Shown here one piece after another: positions 1 to 13,150 of a stretch of DNA of 64,000 bases. Origin of the DNA: Agromyces sp. S2-1-8 (GTDB taxonomy: Bacteria; Actinomycetota; Actinomycetes; Actinomycetales; Microbacteriaceae). The translations under genes and the position numbers were made by a program. How positions within the stretch are numbered: the first letter of the stretch is position 1; every line of letters starts with the position of its first letter. The DNA is taken from assembly GCF_021129215.1 (NCBI RefSeq), contig NZ_JAJOLP010000001.1, positions 2,914,001 through 2,978,000 of the forward strand. Reading direction: 5' to 3'. Under the pieces are notes generated by a model. That model saw nothing but the letters and a program-made list of their open reading frames with translations. It was not told the origin of the DNA and searched no databases.

Positions 1-456
1 CTGCGGGGTGAGCCGGCCGCGCACCTTCGCGACGTAGGTCTTCTCGACCCCGAACGACGGGTGCGCGAGCACGTGCGCGAGCTCGCCGTCGTTCGTGAGC
101 ACGAGCAGGCCGCTCGTCTCGGCGTCGAGCCGGCCGACGTTGTAGACGCGCTCCTCGAGGTCGTCGGTGAACCGGCGGAGGTCGGGGCGCCCCTGCTCGT
201 CGCGCATCGACGAGACGACGCCCGTCGGCTTGTTGAGCATGTAGTAGCGCTTCGCGGTGTCGAGCTGCACGGCGACGCCGTCGACCGAGACGAGGTCGCT
301 CTCGGGGTCGATTCGCGTGCCGAGCTCGGTGACGATGCGGCCGTTCACCTCGATGCGTCCCGCGAGGATGTACTCCTCGACGACGCGCCGGCTCGCAACG
401 CCGGCGGCGGCGAGCACCTTCTGCAGGCGCACGCCTGCGACATCCGATTCAGCCAT
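1..456 (-). CDS. RluB/RsuA-family rRNA pseudouridine synthase (partial, runs off left edge)
   Basis: The 152 visible N-terminal residues begin at the ATG at 456-454. Residues 10-60 resemble an S4 RNA-binding domain. The catalytic motif GRLDAETSGLL follows, with the nucleophilic Asp at residue 111, so this is a pseudouridine synthase of the RsuA/RluB/RluE family. The protein isomerises a uridine in 16S or 23S rRNA. In actinobacteria the copy next to scpAB is usually annotated RluB-like, and the context here agrees. The start codon overlaps the end of scpB by 8 bases, so it is probably the last visible cistron of the scpA-scpB operon. The C-terminus lies outside the window. Confidence 0.9.
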   Translation of the reverse strand, partial: MAESDVAGVRLQKVLAAAGVASRRVVEEYILAGRIEVNGRIVTELGTRIDPESDLVSVDGVAVQLDTAKRYYMLNKPTGVVSSMRDEQGRPDLRRFTDDLEERVYNVGRLDAETSGLLVLTNDGELAHVLAHPSFGVEKTYVAKVRGRLTPQ

Positions 457-1207
457 CGAGGTCGAATCCTCCCTGTCCGTCGTCGAGCAGCGGCGAGATC
501 GGCGGCAGCTCGTCGAGTGAGTTGATGCCGAGGTTGGTGAGCAGCAACTCGGTCGTGCCGTAGAGGATCGCCCCGGTCTCGGGGTCGGTGTCGACCTCGG
601 TGACGAGCCCACGGCCGAGCAGCGTGCGCACGACCGAGTCGACGTTGACGGCCCGGATCGACGCGACCTGCGAGCGTGAGATCGGCTGCTTGTAGGCGAT
701 CACCGACAGCGTCTCGAGCGCGGCCTGCGAGAGCCGCGTCGACGACTGGGTCACCACGAAGTCGGTGACGAGGGCGTCGTACTCGCCGCGCACGTAGAAC
801 CGCCAGCCGCCGCCGACCTCGCGGAGCTCGAAGGCGCGACGGATGCCTCGTGCCGTCGCCTCCTCGGCGGCGAGGTCCGTGCGCGGCTCGCCCGACGCGG
901 CGCCGCCGTCGTAGTCGTCGCGCAGTCGTGCGATCGAGGCGCGCACCTCGGCGACCGGACGGGCGACCGCAGCCGCGAGGTGGACGACGCTCTGCGGCTC
1001 GTCGGCGATGAACAGGATCGCCTCGATCGCGCGGTCGAGGTCGAGGCGTGGCTGGCCGGGCACATCGAGCGGGGTCGCCACCGACAGTTCGGGGCCGTCG
1101 TCGGCAGAGTGAGGAGCCAACGGCGTCGGCGATTCCTGGCCGTCGCCGGACACGGCGGGCGGCGCCGACTCGACGCCCTCCTCCGCGTGCGTGGTCTCAT
1201 TCGTCAT
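449..1207 (-). CDS. scpB: Segregation and condensation protein B
   Basis: ScpB is the winged-helix kite subunit of the SMC-ScpAB condensin, which loads on and compacts the chromosome. The 252-residue product starts with a variable acidic tail of about 50 residues. The family core begins near LDRAIEAILFIADEP and contains the typical SQAALETLSVIAYKQPISR segment. The ATG at 1207 overlaps the end of scpA by 11 bases, which suggests translational coupling and stoichiometric production of the kleisin and its partner. The N-terminal extension is unconserved low-complexity sequence and is common in actinobacterial ScpB. Confidence comes from both the family motif and the scpA neighbour. Confidence 0.95.
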   Translation of the reverse strand: MTNETTHAEEGVESAPPAVSGDGQESPTPLAPHSADDGPELSVATPLDVPGQPRLDLDRAIEAILFIADEPQSVVHLAAAVARPVAEVRASIARLRDDYDGGAASGEPRTDLAAEEATARGIRRAFELREVGGGWRFYVRGEYDALVTDFVVTQSSTRLSQAALETLSVIAYKQPISRSQVASIRAVNVDSVVRTLLGRGLVTEVDTDPETGAILYGTTELLLTNLGINSLDELPPISPLLDDGQGGFDLDG

Positions 1208-2066
1208 AGTCGGCCCCCAGGCTCTCGAGGTTCTCGTCGGACCAGTGCTCGGCGGCCCAGTGCAAGGTCAGCTCGCCGAGCGGCTCGATCTGGTCGAAGC
1301 CGATCGCCGCGTGCCGGTACAGCTCGAGCACGGCGAGGAAGCGCGCGACGACGACGCCCCGCTGGGCGACCCCGGCGATCAACTGTCGGAAGGTCACCGG
1401 TTCGCCGCGGCGCAGCACGGCGACGACCTGAGCGGCCTGCTCGCGGATCGACACGAGAGGCGCGTGCAGGTGGTCGAGCCCGACGACCGGGATCTCGCGC
1501 GGGGTGAGGGCGAGCGTCGCGAGCGCGGCGAAGTCATCGGCCGAGAGCGTCCACACGAGCTCGGGCGCCCGCTGCCGGAACTTCTCCTCGAGCCGCACGG
1601 TGCGAGCGTGGCGCAGGGCTTCGGCGTCGAGCTCACCGCTGAACCAGCGAGCCGCCTCCTTGAAGGCGCGGTATTGCAGCAGGCGGGCGAACAGCAGGTC
1701 GCGCGCCTCGAGCAGCGCGACGTCCTCGGCGTCGACGAGTTCGCCCTGCGGCAGCAGGCCCGCCACCTTGAGGTCGAGCAGCGTCGCCGCCACCACGAGG
1801 AACTCGCTCGCACGGTCGAGCTCCTCCTCGGAGTCGAGGCCCTTCAGGTAGGAGATGAACTCGTCGGTCACCTTCGAGAGCGAGACCTCGGTGATGTCGA
1901 GCTCGTGCTTCGCGATGAGCGAGAGCAGCAGGTCGAAGGGCCCCTCGAAGTTGGTCAGTGCGACCCGGAACCCGGCGTCGTCGCCCCCGGCCGAGGCATC
2001 CGTCACCGCGGCGCCGTCGGTTGATGCAGCCTCGTCGGCGGGCGCCCGCTCAGGCGACCGCGCCAC
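1197..2066 (-). CDS. scpA: Segregation and condensation protein A
   Basis: ScpA is the kleisin subunit that bridges the SMC heads in bacterial condensin. The 289-residue protein has a disordered Ala/Asp-rich N-terminus of about 30 residues. The ScpA core then starts at FRVALTNFEGPFDLLLSLI and continues with DITEVSLSKVTDEF, both family hallmarks. The C-terminal winged-helix region that contacts SMC is present (VTFRQLIAG...VVARFLAVLELYRHAAI). A GTG at 2066 is used as start and overlaps the parA-like gene by 17 bases. The order parA-like, scpA, scpB, rluB-like is a conserved actinobacterial segregation block. Confidence 0.95.
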   Translation of the reverse strand: MARSPERAPADEAASTDGAAVTDASAGGDDAGFRVALTNFEGPFDLLLSLIAKHELDITEVSLSKVTDEFISYLKGLDSEEELDRASEFLVVAATLLDLKVAGLLPQGELVDAEDVALLEARDLLFARLLQYRAFKEAARWFSGELDAEALRHARTVRLEEKFRQRAPELVWTLSADDFAALATLALTPREIPVVGLDHLHAPLVSIREQAAQVVAVLRRGEPVTFRQLIAGVAQRGVVVARFLAVLELYRHAAIGFDQIEPLGELTLHWAAEHWSDENLESLGADYDE

Positions 2067-2937
2067 GGAAGACCAGCTCCCTCGCGAGCTGCCGGTACGC
2101 CTTCGAGGCCTGGTGCTCGGGAGCGAACTCGGTGATCGGCGTCGCCGCGACCGTCGCGTCGGGGAACTTCACCGTGCGTGTGATCACCGTCTCGAGCACC
2201 TTGTCGCCGAACGCGTCGACGACCCGCTCGAGCACCTCGCGCGAGTGCAGCGTGCGAGCGTCGTACATCGTCGCGAGGATGCCGTCGAGCGCGATGGCCG
2301 GGTTGAGGCGGTCGCGCACCTTGTCGATCGTCTCGATGAGCAGGGCGACGCCGCGGAGCGCGAAGAACTCGCACTCGAGCGGGATGACGACGCCGTGGCT
2401 CGCCGTGAGCGCGTTCACGGTCAGGAGCCCGAGCGACGGCTGGCAGTCGATGAGGATGACGTCGTAGTCGGGTGCGACGCGGCGCAGGACGCCCGCGAGG
2501 ATCTGCTCACGGGCGACCTCGGTGACGAGGTGCACCTCGGCCGCCGAGAGGTCGATGTTCGCCGGGATGACGTCGAGGCCCTCGACGGTCGTCTGCTGGA
2601 TCGCGTCCTTCGGCTCGAGCTGGCGCGAGAGGAGCAGGTCGTAGATCGTCGGCACGTCGTGCGTCTGCACCCCGAGACCGGCCGACAGCGCGCCCTGCGG
2701 GTCGAAGTCGATCGCGAGCACGCGGCGGCCGTACTCGGCGAGGGTCGCGCCGAGGTTGATCGTCGTCGTGGTCTTGCCCACGCCGCCCTTCTGGTTGCAC
2801 AGGGCGATGATGCGCGCGGGCCCGTGCGACGTGAGCGGCTTCGGATCGGGGAACTCGCGGTGCGGACGACCCGTCGGACCCAGCTCCGGCTCCAGCGAAG
2901 CGATCCCGTCCGCCGAGTCGTGCTTGTGCTGCGTCAC
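2050..2937 (-). CDS. ParA-family chromosome partitioning ATPase
   Basis: The 295-residue protein is a MinD/ParA-type ATPase. The deviant Walker A motif KGGVGKTT is at residues 50-57, and VILIDCQPSLG matches the switch II/Walker B region. It is probably the second ParA-like protein that actinobacteria carry next to scpAB, because there is no parB beside it. It therefore may not be the main origin-segregation ParA. Its likely role is in chromosome organisation together with SMC-ScpAB. The start chosen is GTG at 2937. A better-spaced ribosome binding site was not obvious, so the first residues are less certain. Confidence 0.9.
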   Translation of the reverse strand: MTQHKHDSADGIASLEPELGPTGRPHREFPDPKPLTSHGPARIIALCNQKGGVGKTTTTINLGATLAEYGRRVLAIDFDPQGALSAGLGVQTHDVPTIYDLLLSRQLEPKDAIQQTTVEGLDVIPANIDLSAAEVHLVTEVAREQILAGVLRRVAPDYDVILIDCQPSLGLLTVNALTASHGVVIPLECEFFALRGVALLIETIDKVRDRLNPAIALDGILATMYDARTLHSREVLERVVDAFGDKVLETVITRTVKFPDATVAATPITEFAPEHQASKAYRQLARELVFRGAVA

Positions 2938-3006
2938 GTGTCGTCTTCTCTCCTGGGGCCGGGGCCGCTCGCTGTCGGCCCTGTTCGGATCTGGGCTGGG
3001 TCGATT

Positions 3007-3908
3007 CTAGCGAGCACGTGGGTGTGCTGCCGTGTACATCTCCCGGAGTGTATCGGCTGTGACGAGCGTGTAGATCTGCGTGGTCGCGACCGACGAGTGC
3101 CCGAGCAGCTCCTGCACGACCCGCACGTCGGCCCCGCCCTCGAGCAGGTGGGTCGCGAACGAGTGGCGAAGGGTGTGCGGTGAGACGGATGCCTCGATCC
3201 CCGCCCGTTCTGCCGCTGCGCGGATGACGTCCCACGCCGCCTGGCGCGAGAGCCGCCGGCCGCGCACACCGAGGAACAGGGCCGGAGTCGCCTGCCCGCG
3301 CGCCGAGAAGACCGGCCGGGCGCGCACCAGGTAGGCGCCGATCGCCCGCCTGGCGTAGCTGCCGAGCGGCACGACCCGCTGCTTGCCGCCCTTGCCGAAC
3401 AGGCGGACGACCTCGTCGTCGATGAGGTCGTCGACGTTGAGCGAGATCGCCTCGGTCACGCGGGCGCCGGTCGCGTAGAGGAGTTCGAGCAGGGCGGCGT
3501 CGCGCAGTTGCGCCGGCTCGTCACCGCCCGCGGCGGCGATGAGCGCCTCGACGTCTTCGACCGGGATCGCCTTGGGGAGCCGGGCCGGGAGCTTCGGGGG
3601 GCGCAGCTCGCGCGACACGTCGGAGGCGAGCTCGCCCTCCTCGGCGAGGAACCGGTGCAGCCCGCGCACGGCGGACAGCACTCGTGCGACGGAGGAGGTC
3701 GCGAGCACGGGATCGCGCTCGGCGCCGAGGAAGCGCACGAAGTCGGACAGGTCGCGTTCGGTGACCAGGTCGAGGTCGCCCGGGCCGCGGTCGGCGAGCC
3801 AACCGGCGTAGATCGCGAGGTCGCGCCGGTACGACGCCGTCGTGTTGCGCGACAGGCCGCGCTCCACGGCGAGATGCCGCAGGTACCCGTCGACCCGCGC
3901 GGCGGTCG

Positions 3909-3912
<4 letters not shown>
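3007..3912 (-). CDS. xerD: Site-specific tyrosine recombinase XerD
   Basis: XerD resolves chromosome dimers at dif together with XerC. With the GTG start at 3912 the protein has 301 residues, matching the usual length near 300. The SAM-like core-binding domain occupies about residues 1-95 and the catalytic domain the rest. The catalytic residues are visible: Arg151 in ATGARVTE, Lys in the GKGGKQR turn, HTLRH giving His246 and Arg249, His272 and the nucleophile Tyr281. The start overlaps the stop of the NUDIX gene as GTGA. A longer in-frame extension exists but is the antisense-like shadow of the NUDIX gene and is rejected. It sits directly upstream of the parA-like/scpAB block. Confidence 0.95.
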
Positions 3913-8092
<4,180 letters not shown>

Positions 8093-8129
8093 CTCGCGCC
8101 CTCCCTCATCGGATCCCGGCCTCTCGTGC

Positions 8130-9044
8130 TCATTCGCGGCCCGCCGGCCCGCGCCACCCCGTCACCGGCAACTGGAACTTGTTCACGAGCCGGTCGGTGA
8201 ACGGCGCCTCATGGAGCCGTGCCAGCCGCACAGGGGTGTCGGAGCGGCGCACGATCACCCTGGCCCCGGGCGGCAGGTCGAATGTGCGCCGCCCGTCGCA
8301 CCAGATGACGGCCGCGGTCTCGGTGCGCTGCAGGATCTCGACCGCGAGGGACGACTCGGGACCGACCACGAGCGGGCGGGCGAACAGCGCGTGCGCGCTG
8401 AGCGGCACGAGCAGCAGGGCCTCGAGACTCGGCCACACGACCGGCCCACCCGCCGAGAACGAATAGGCGGTCGAACCCGTCGGCGTCGACATGACGACGC
8501 CGTCGCAGCCGAACGACGAGAGCGGCCGGCGATCGACCTCGATCACGACCTCGAGCATGCGCTCGCGCTCGGCCTTCTCGACGGTCGCCTCATTGAGCGC
8601 CCAGCTCTCGTACACGACCTCGGAGCCGACCTTCGCCCGCACGGACAGGGTCATGCGCTCCTCCACGACGTAGTCGCGCGAGAGCGCCCGGGAGACGGTG
8701 TAGCCGAGGTCGTCGCGCTCGCTCTCGGCGAGGAACCCGACGTGACCGAGGTTGACGCCGAGCAGCGGCACGGGGTGGTCGCGGATGAGCTCGGCCGCGC
8801 GAAGGATCGTACCGTCGCCGCCGAGCACGATCACGAGCTCGATGCTTGCGGGATCGGTGTCTTCGAAGCGCACGACGCCGCCGTCGAGCTCGGGCACGAA
8901 GGCGTGCACGTCCTCCCAGTGCTCGGCGGCGATCACCGGCACGGCGCCCGCGGCGAGCAGCTGCGTGCAGACCGCCCCCGTCGCCTCGAGCGCGGACTGC
9001 CGGCCCGTGTGCGAGACCACGAGGAAGTGGCGTGCGTCGTTCAC
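8130..9044 (-). CDS. nadK: NAD kinase
   Basis: NAD kinase phosphorylates NAD to NADP. The 304-residue product carries the family GGDGT motif in VIVLGGDGTILRAAE and the later TPTGSTAYSFSAGGPVVWP motif. The GTG at 9044 forms a GTGA overlap with the tlyA stop, which supports this start over a longer in-frame extension. The tlyA-nadK-recN order is a classic conserved cluster. The C-terminal tail after residue 290 is Arg/Gly rich and probably unstructured. Confidence 0.95.
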   Translation of the reverse strand: MNDARHFLVVSHTGRQSALEATGAVCTQLLAAGAVPVIAAEHWEDVHAFVPELDGGVVRFEDTDPASIELVIVLGGDGTILRAAELIRDHPVPLLGVNLGHVGFLAESERDDLGYTVSRALSRDYVVEERMTLSVRAKVGSEVVYESWALNEATVEKAERERMLEVVIEVDRRPLSSFGCDGVVMSTPTGSTAYSFSAGGPVVWPSLEALLLVPLSAHALFARPLVVGPESSLAVEILQRTETAAVIWCDGRRTFDLPPGARVIVRRSDTPVRLARLHEAPFTDRLVNKFQLPVTGWRGPAGRE

Positions 9045-9850
9045 CCGTGCTCTCCTCTCGTCAGCGCGTCGACCCGACCCGACCATTCTGTCGGATTCGC
9101 ACCGCCCGTCGCCCGAAGGTGGACGAGGAACTCGCGGTTTCCGTGCGAGCCGGCGATTGGGGAGGACAGGACGCCGACGGTGCCGAGATCGAGGTCGTGC
9201 GCGGCCCACAGCACGTTCATGACCGCCTCCGAGCGCAGTGCCGGATCGTGGACGATCCCCTCACGTACTCCCCCGCGGCCGACCTCGAACTGCGGCTTCA
9301 CGAGGAGCACGAGGTCTGCGTCGGCCGTCGCGGTCGCGCGCAGTGCGGGCAGCACGGTCGTCAACGAGATGAACGAGAGGTCGGCGGTCACGAGGGCGGG
9401 ACGCTCGTCGACGCCCGTCGCCGCCGCGAGCGAATCGGGCGTGAGCCCGCGAACGTTGCAGCCCTCGACGAGCACCAGACCGGGCGCGCCGTGCAGCTCC
9501 GGCGCGAGCTGGCCGTGGCCGACGTCGACGGCGAGCACGGTGCGCGCACCGCGTTCGAGCAGCACTTGGGTGAAGCCGCCGGTCGACGCGCCAGCGTCGA
9601 GCGCGACGCGGCCCGCCGGGTCGACGGCGAATCCGTCGAGCGCGGCGACCAGCTTGTGCGCGGCACGGCTGACGTAGTGGTCGGATGCCTCGACCGAGAG
9701 CAGCACGTCCGGCCCGACCTTGAACGACGCCTTCACGACGGGGCGACCGTCGACCGACACCCGCCCTTCGGCGATGAGTGCGGCCGCCTGCGTGCGCGAA
9801 CGCACGAGACCGCGCGCCGCGAGGGCGGCATCGAGACGCTCGTGGCTCAT
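9041..9850 (-). CDS. tlyA: TlyA-family rRNA 2'-O-methyltransferase
   Basis: TlyA proteins methylate ribose 2'-OH of cytidines in 16S and 23S rRNA. In mycobacteria this modification creates the capreomycin target. The 269-residue protein has an N-terminal S4 domain (residues 3-60, RLDAALAARGLVRSRTQAAALI) and an FtsJ-like methyltransferase domain with the SAM loop VALDAGASTGGFTQVLLERGA. The ATG start forms an ATGA overlap with the small ORF upstream, and its stop overlaps nadK. Confidence 0.93.
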   Translation of the reverse strand: MSHERLDAALAARGLVRSRTQAAALIAEGRVSVDGRPVVKASFKVGPDVLLSVEASDHYVSRAAHKLVAALDGFAVDPAGRVALDAGASTGGFTQVLLERGARTVLAVDVGHGQLAPELHGAPGLVLVEGCNVRGLTPDSLAAATGVDERPALVTADLSFISLTTVLPALRATATADADLVLLVKPQFEVGRGGVREGIVHDPALRSEAVMNVLWAAHDLDLGTVGVLSSPIAGSHGNREFLVHLRATGGANPTEWSGRVDALTRGEHG

Positions 9851-10035
9851 GACGACCGAGATGCGCCCGACGGGTCGGACTGCTCGAGTTCCTCGCGGAG
9901 GCGCGCGGCCAGCGCCTCGTAACCCGGCGCGCGCTCCTCGATCGGGAGCCCCTCGATGTCGGCCAGGGCGGCCCTGGTGCCCTCGGCCACCTCGTCGGAG
10001 GAGTCGCTCGGGTCGTGCTCGTGGTCGATGCTCAC
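9847..10035 (-). CDS. Small acidic conserved-looking protein, unknown function
   Basis: A 62-residue acidic ORF, rich in Glu, Asp and Ala, with no membrane segment or recognised domain. The segment PIEERAPGYEALAARLREEL looks like a single amphipathic helix. The evidence for a real gene is positional: its stop codon forms an ATGA overlap with tlyA, and it fills the gap after the HAD phosphatase gene. I do not recognise its function. Coupling to tlyA would suggest co-expression only. Confidence 0.7.
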   Translation of the reverse strand: MSIDHEHDPSDSSDEVAEGTRAALADIEGLPIEERAPGYEALAARLREELEQSDPSGASRSS

Positions 10036-10072
10036 CCGACCACGCTACCTCGCGCGCACGACACGCGGTCGA

Positions 10073-11119
10073 TCACGCGTAGAGGCGCGCCGGGACGTCG
10101 AGCACATGGATGCCGATGCCCGACTCCCAGATCGTCGCGCACGCCGCGCGCAGGAGGTCGAGGCCGCCGTCGCCCTCGGCGACGATCTCGACGCGGTTGC
10201 CGGCGAGGCGCACGCGAGCCGCGCCGACCCTCACCACGTCGCCCCGCACGCGCTCGACCGTCGGATAGGGCTCGTGAAGTCCCCGCAGGTCGGAGAGGAT
10301 GAAGTCGGGTCGGCTGGCCGCATCGGCGGCGAGCAGCTGCTTCGCCCGGTCGATGCCCGTGAGCACGATCGCACTCGCCATCCCGGCCCGGTTCGCCCCG
10401 AGGATGTCGGTGTCGAGTCGGTCGCCGACCACCAGCGGGTTCGCGGCGTCGAACCGCCGGCGCGCCTCGTCGAAGATCGGCGTCTCGGGCTTGCCGGCGA
10501 CGAGGGGCAGTCGTCCGACCGCCGTGTGCACGGCCGAGACGAGGGTGCCGTTGCCGGGGGCGATGCCGCGGGCGACGGGTATGGTCCAGTCCATGTTCGT
10601 CGCGATCCACGGGATGCCTCCGCGCGAGGCATCCGCGCCGTCGATGCCCGGGTCGTCGGCATGCAGGGCGAACGCGGCCTCGGCGAGGTCCTTCCAGCCG
10701 ATCTCGGGGGTGAACCCCTGCACGAGGGCATCGGGGCCGTCGTCGGCCGACCGCGTCACCCGATAGCCGCGCTTGCGCAACTCGACCTCGATGCCCTCGC
10801 CGCCGACGACGAACACGAGTGCGCCCGGCGCGACGTGGCCCTCGAGGAGTCGCATGGCCGCCTGGGGCGACGTGACGACATCGTTCGGCGCCGCTTCGAG
10901 GCCGAGGTCGGTGAGGTGGCCCGCGACGGAGGCGTCGCTGCGCGACGCGTTGTTCGTGATGTACCCGACCGCTCGCGAACGCTTCGCGAGGTTGAGGCTC
11001 TCGACCGCATGCGGAATCGCGCCGGCGCCCGCGTAGACGACGCCGTCGAGATCGGCGAACACCGCGTCGACGCCGTCGAGCGGTGTCGTGGGCTCAGTCC
11101 TCGCTCGGAACAGCGCCAT
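10073..11119 (-). CDS. HAD-IIA superfamily phosphatase (NagD/PGP-like)
   Basis: The 348-residue protein shows HAD motif I as FADLDGVVY (Asp23 nucleophile, Asp25), motif II within TNNASRS, and the C-terminal LVVGDRLDTDILGANRAGM motif of the IIA subclass. These features fit p-nitrophenyl-phosphatase/phosphoglycolate-phosphatase-like enzymes with a cap between motifs II and III. The substrate cannot be told from sequence. Its ATG at 11119 lies 26 bases inside the end of the repeat-protein gene, so the two are coupled. Confidence 0.9.
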   Translation of the reverse strand: MALFRARTEPTTPLDGVDAVFADLDGVVYAGAGAIPHAVESLNLAKRSRAVGYITNNASRSDASVAGHLTDLGLEAAPNDVVTSPQAAMRLLEGHVAPGALVFVVGGEGIEVELRKRGYRVTRSADDGPDALVQGFTPEIGWKDLAEAAFALHADDPGIDGADASRGGIPWIATNMDWTIPVARGIAPGNGTLVSAVHTAVGRLPLVAGKPETPIFDEARRRFDAANPLVVGDRLDTDILGANRAGMASAIVLTGIDRAKQLLAADAASRPDFILSDLRGLHEPYPTVERVRGDVVRVGAARVRLAGNRVEIVAEGDGGLDLLRAACATIWESGIGIHVLDVPARLYA

Positions 11120-12902
11120 CGGCGGAGTCCTCGGTCGCGTCTTCGCCGTCGAGAGCGTCGCCTTCGGCGAGCACCGCTCGGACGTCGTCCTCGAGCACGT
11201 CTCCGGGGTCGCCCGACGCCGTGTCCTCCGACGACTCGACGAGCTCATCGATCGCGGCGTCGCCGTCCGCGACGTGCTCCTCGTTCCCGATCTCGACGTC
11301 GGCCTCGAACGCCTGGTCATCGATTTCGGCGTCGGCGGGCTCGTCGGACTCGAGCTCGAAGATCTCGATGAGCTCGGCCTCGGCCGGACCCGCCAACGCG
11401 GCTTCGGCGCGCGCGGCGAGCACACGCCATCGGGAGGCGTCGCCGTCGCGTCCGAGCTCTTCGAGCACCTCGGCGTAGGCGGAGAACAGCGCGGGGCTGT
11501 ACGAGAAGGCGCGATCGGGGTCGAGTTGCGGGATCTCGAGCTCCGCGAGCGCGAGCTCCGGCTGGCCGAGGTCGAGCCGCGCACCGGACATCGCGATCGC
11601 CAAGCCGACCTGCACGGCCACCGGCAGTTCGTTGCGGTCCACCGCGCGACCGACCTCGAGGGCGCGATCGGGACGACCGACGCCGCGCTCGCTGTCGACC
11701 ATCAACGGAAGCTGGTCGTTGTTGCCGGAGATGCGACGGTAGGTGCGCAACTCGCGAAGTGCGAGCGAGAAGTCGCCCGTCGCATATGCCGTGATCGCAA
11801 GGGTCTCGCGCACCACCGCGATGCGCCCCGCCCGGCGGGCAGCCGACATCGCGTGCTGGTGCGCGAGCTCGGGGTCGTCATCGAGGTACTCGGATGCCGC
11901 GACGAGATGCCGTGCGACCCAGTCCGCGTTCTCCTTGCTCAGGGTCTTGAGCTCGGCGCGGGCCACCTTGTCGAGCTGGCGGGCTTCGATCTCCGCAGGC
12001 AGGAACGGATCGTCGTGCCGCGGACGCACCGGAAGGTCGGCCGCGCCGTGCCGCTCGTGCGACGCCTCGGTCGGTGCCCCACGGCGATCGCCGTCGTGCC
12101 GGCCGCCTGCGTGGCCGGAACCGGGCGTGCCGTACGGGCGCTTCTGGTCGCGGTCGCCATAGGGCTTCCGGTCATCCCGGCCGCCGTACGGGCGCTTCTG
12201 GTCGCGATCGCCGTAGGACCGCCTCTGGTCGCGGTCACCGTAGGGCTTGCGGTCATCACGACCGCCGTACGGGCGCTTCGCATCGCGATCGCCGTACGGC
12301 TTGCGGTCGCCGCTGCCGCCGTGCGAACGGGTCGCGTCGCGGTCGCCGTACGAACGCTTCTGATCCCGGTCGGCATACGGCTTGCGGTCATCCCGGGCAC
12401 CGTACGGGCGCTTCGCGTCGCGATCGCCGTAGGACCGCCTCTGGTCGCGGTCACCGTAGGGCTTGCGGTCGCCGTAGGGCTTGCGGTCGCCGCTGCTGCC
12501 GTGCGAACGGGTCGCGTCGCGGTCGCCGTACGAACGCTTCTGGTCGCGGTCGCCGTACGGCTTGCGATCATCATGACCACCGTACGGACGCTTCTGGTCG
12601 CGGTCGCCATAGGGCTTCCGTTCATCGCGACCACCGTACGGGCGCTTCGCGTCCCGGTCACTGTACGGCTTGCGATCACCGCTGCCGCCGTGCGAGCGTG
12701 TCGCATCCCGATCGCCGTACGATCGCTTCTTGTCCCGGTCACCGTACGGCTTCCGATCACCGCTGCTGCCATACGGGCGCTTCGCGTCCCGGTCGCCATA
12801 CGGCTTGCGGCCGGCAGTCGAACCGGATCCTCGCTGACCCGACGAGCCGCCGCTCCGCTGGGGTCGCTCCTGGCCGTCTCGGTCCTTGTTCGAATCGCTC
12901 AC
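11094..12902 (-). CDS. Repeat-rich protein: YGDRD low-complexity N-terminus plus TPR-like domain
   Basis: A 602-residue protein in three parts. Residues 32-258 are a low-complexity tract of Arg/Lys/Asp/Gly/Tyr repeats built from units such as KPYGDRDQKRPYGGRDD. Residues about 295-500 are helical and TPR-like (YLDDDPELAHQHAMSAARRAG, LAITAYATGDFSLALRELR). The tail from about 510 is Asp/Glu rich. The GTG at 12902 has a good ribosome binding site (AGGA, 6 bases away). Tyr/Arg-rich disordered repeats of this kind often bind RNA or phase-separate, but that is inference. Translated antisense ORFs over the repeats are artefacts of the codon pattern. Confidence 0.88.
   Translation of the reverse strand: MSDSNKDRDGQERPQRSGGSSGQRGSGSTAGRKPYGDRDAKRPYGSSGDRKPYGDRDKKRSYGDRDATRSHGGSGDRKPYSDRDAKRPYGGRDERKPYGDRDQKRPYGGHDDRKPYGDRDQKRSYGDRDATRSHGSSGDRKPYGDRKPYGDRDQRRSYGDRDAKRPYGARDDRKPYADRDQKRSYGDRDATRSHGGSGDRKPYGDRDAKRPYGGRDDRKPYGDRDQRRSYGDRDQKRPYGGRDDRKPYGDRDQKRPYGTPGSGHAGGRHDGDRRGAPTEASHERHGAADLPVRPRHDDPFLPAEIEARQLDKVARAELKTLSKENADWVARHLVAASEYLDDDPELAHQHAMSAARRAGRIAVVRETLAITAYATGDFSLALRELRTYRRISGNNDQLPLMVDSERGVGRPDRALEVGRAVDRNELPVAVQVGLAIAMSGARLDLGQPELALAELEIPQLDPDRAFSYSPALFSAYAEVLEELGRDGDASRWRVLAARAEAALAGPAEAELIEIFELESDEPADAEIDDQAFEADVEIGNEEHVADGDAAIDELVESSEDTASGDPGDVLEDDVRAVLAEGDALDGEDATEDSADGAVPSED
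12129..12809 (-). repeat. In-frame degenerate tandem repeats coding for (K/R)PYGDRD-type units
   Basis: About 680 bases of imperfect tandem repeats encode residues 32-258 of the neighbouring protein. The commonest module is 18 codons (54 bases), with 12-codon variants. Units are kept strictly in frame. Synonymous third-position differences between units show that they are not very recent copies. The pattern is coding, and a CRISPR array is ruled out because there are no unique spacers. Confidence 0.85.
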
Positions 12903-12976
12903 GATGTTCCTGTCGAATGGGAGTCTCGTCGACTCAACCGTACTGCCGGGCCGCGCCAGATCCGCTGTTAACGAAT

Positions 12977-13023
12977 AATGGCCACCCACCTGTGCTCGCT
13001 ATTGAGCACAGGGGGTGGCCATT
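12977..13023 (-). terminator. Intrinsic terminator of the rRNA operon
   Basis: Inverted arms 12977-12997 and 13004-13023 (AATGGCCACCC...TGTGCTC against GAGCACAGG..GGTGGCCATT) form a long hairpin with a short loop just after the 5S gene. It is followed on the minus strand by an A/T-rich ATTATTCGTTAA stretch. It separates the rrn operon from the repeat-protein gene. Confidence 0.85.
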
Positions 13024-13033
13024 CAAAGAATGT

Positions 13034-13150
13034 CCGGCGGTGTCCTACTCTCCCACAGGGTCCCCCCTGCAGTACCATCGGCGCTGCGAGTCTTAGCTTC
13101 CGGGTTCGGAATGTGTCCGGGCGTTTCCCTCGCGCTATGGCCGCCGAAAC
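13034..13150 (-). rRNA. rrf: 5S ribosomal RNA
   Basis: About 117 bases with the conserved 5S elements, read on the minus strand: a 5' end GTTTCGGCGGCCATAGCG, the internal CCCGGACACATTCCGAACCC and GATGGTACTGC, and a 3' end pairing with the 5' end (GGACACCGCCGG). Boundaries are estimated to within a few bases. Confidence 0.93.

Noticed and set aside
12129-12809. CRISPR-like array
   Set aside because: The repeats are imperfect, contiguous and strictly in frame with a real protein. There are no unique spacers and no cas genes.
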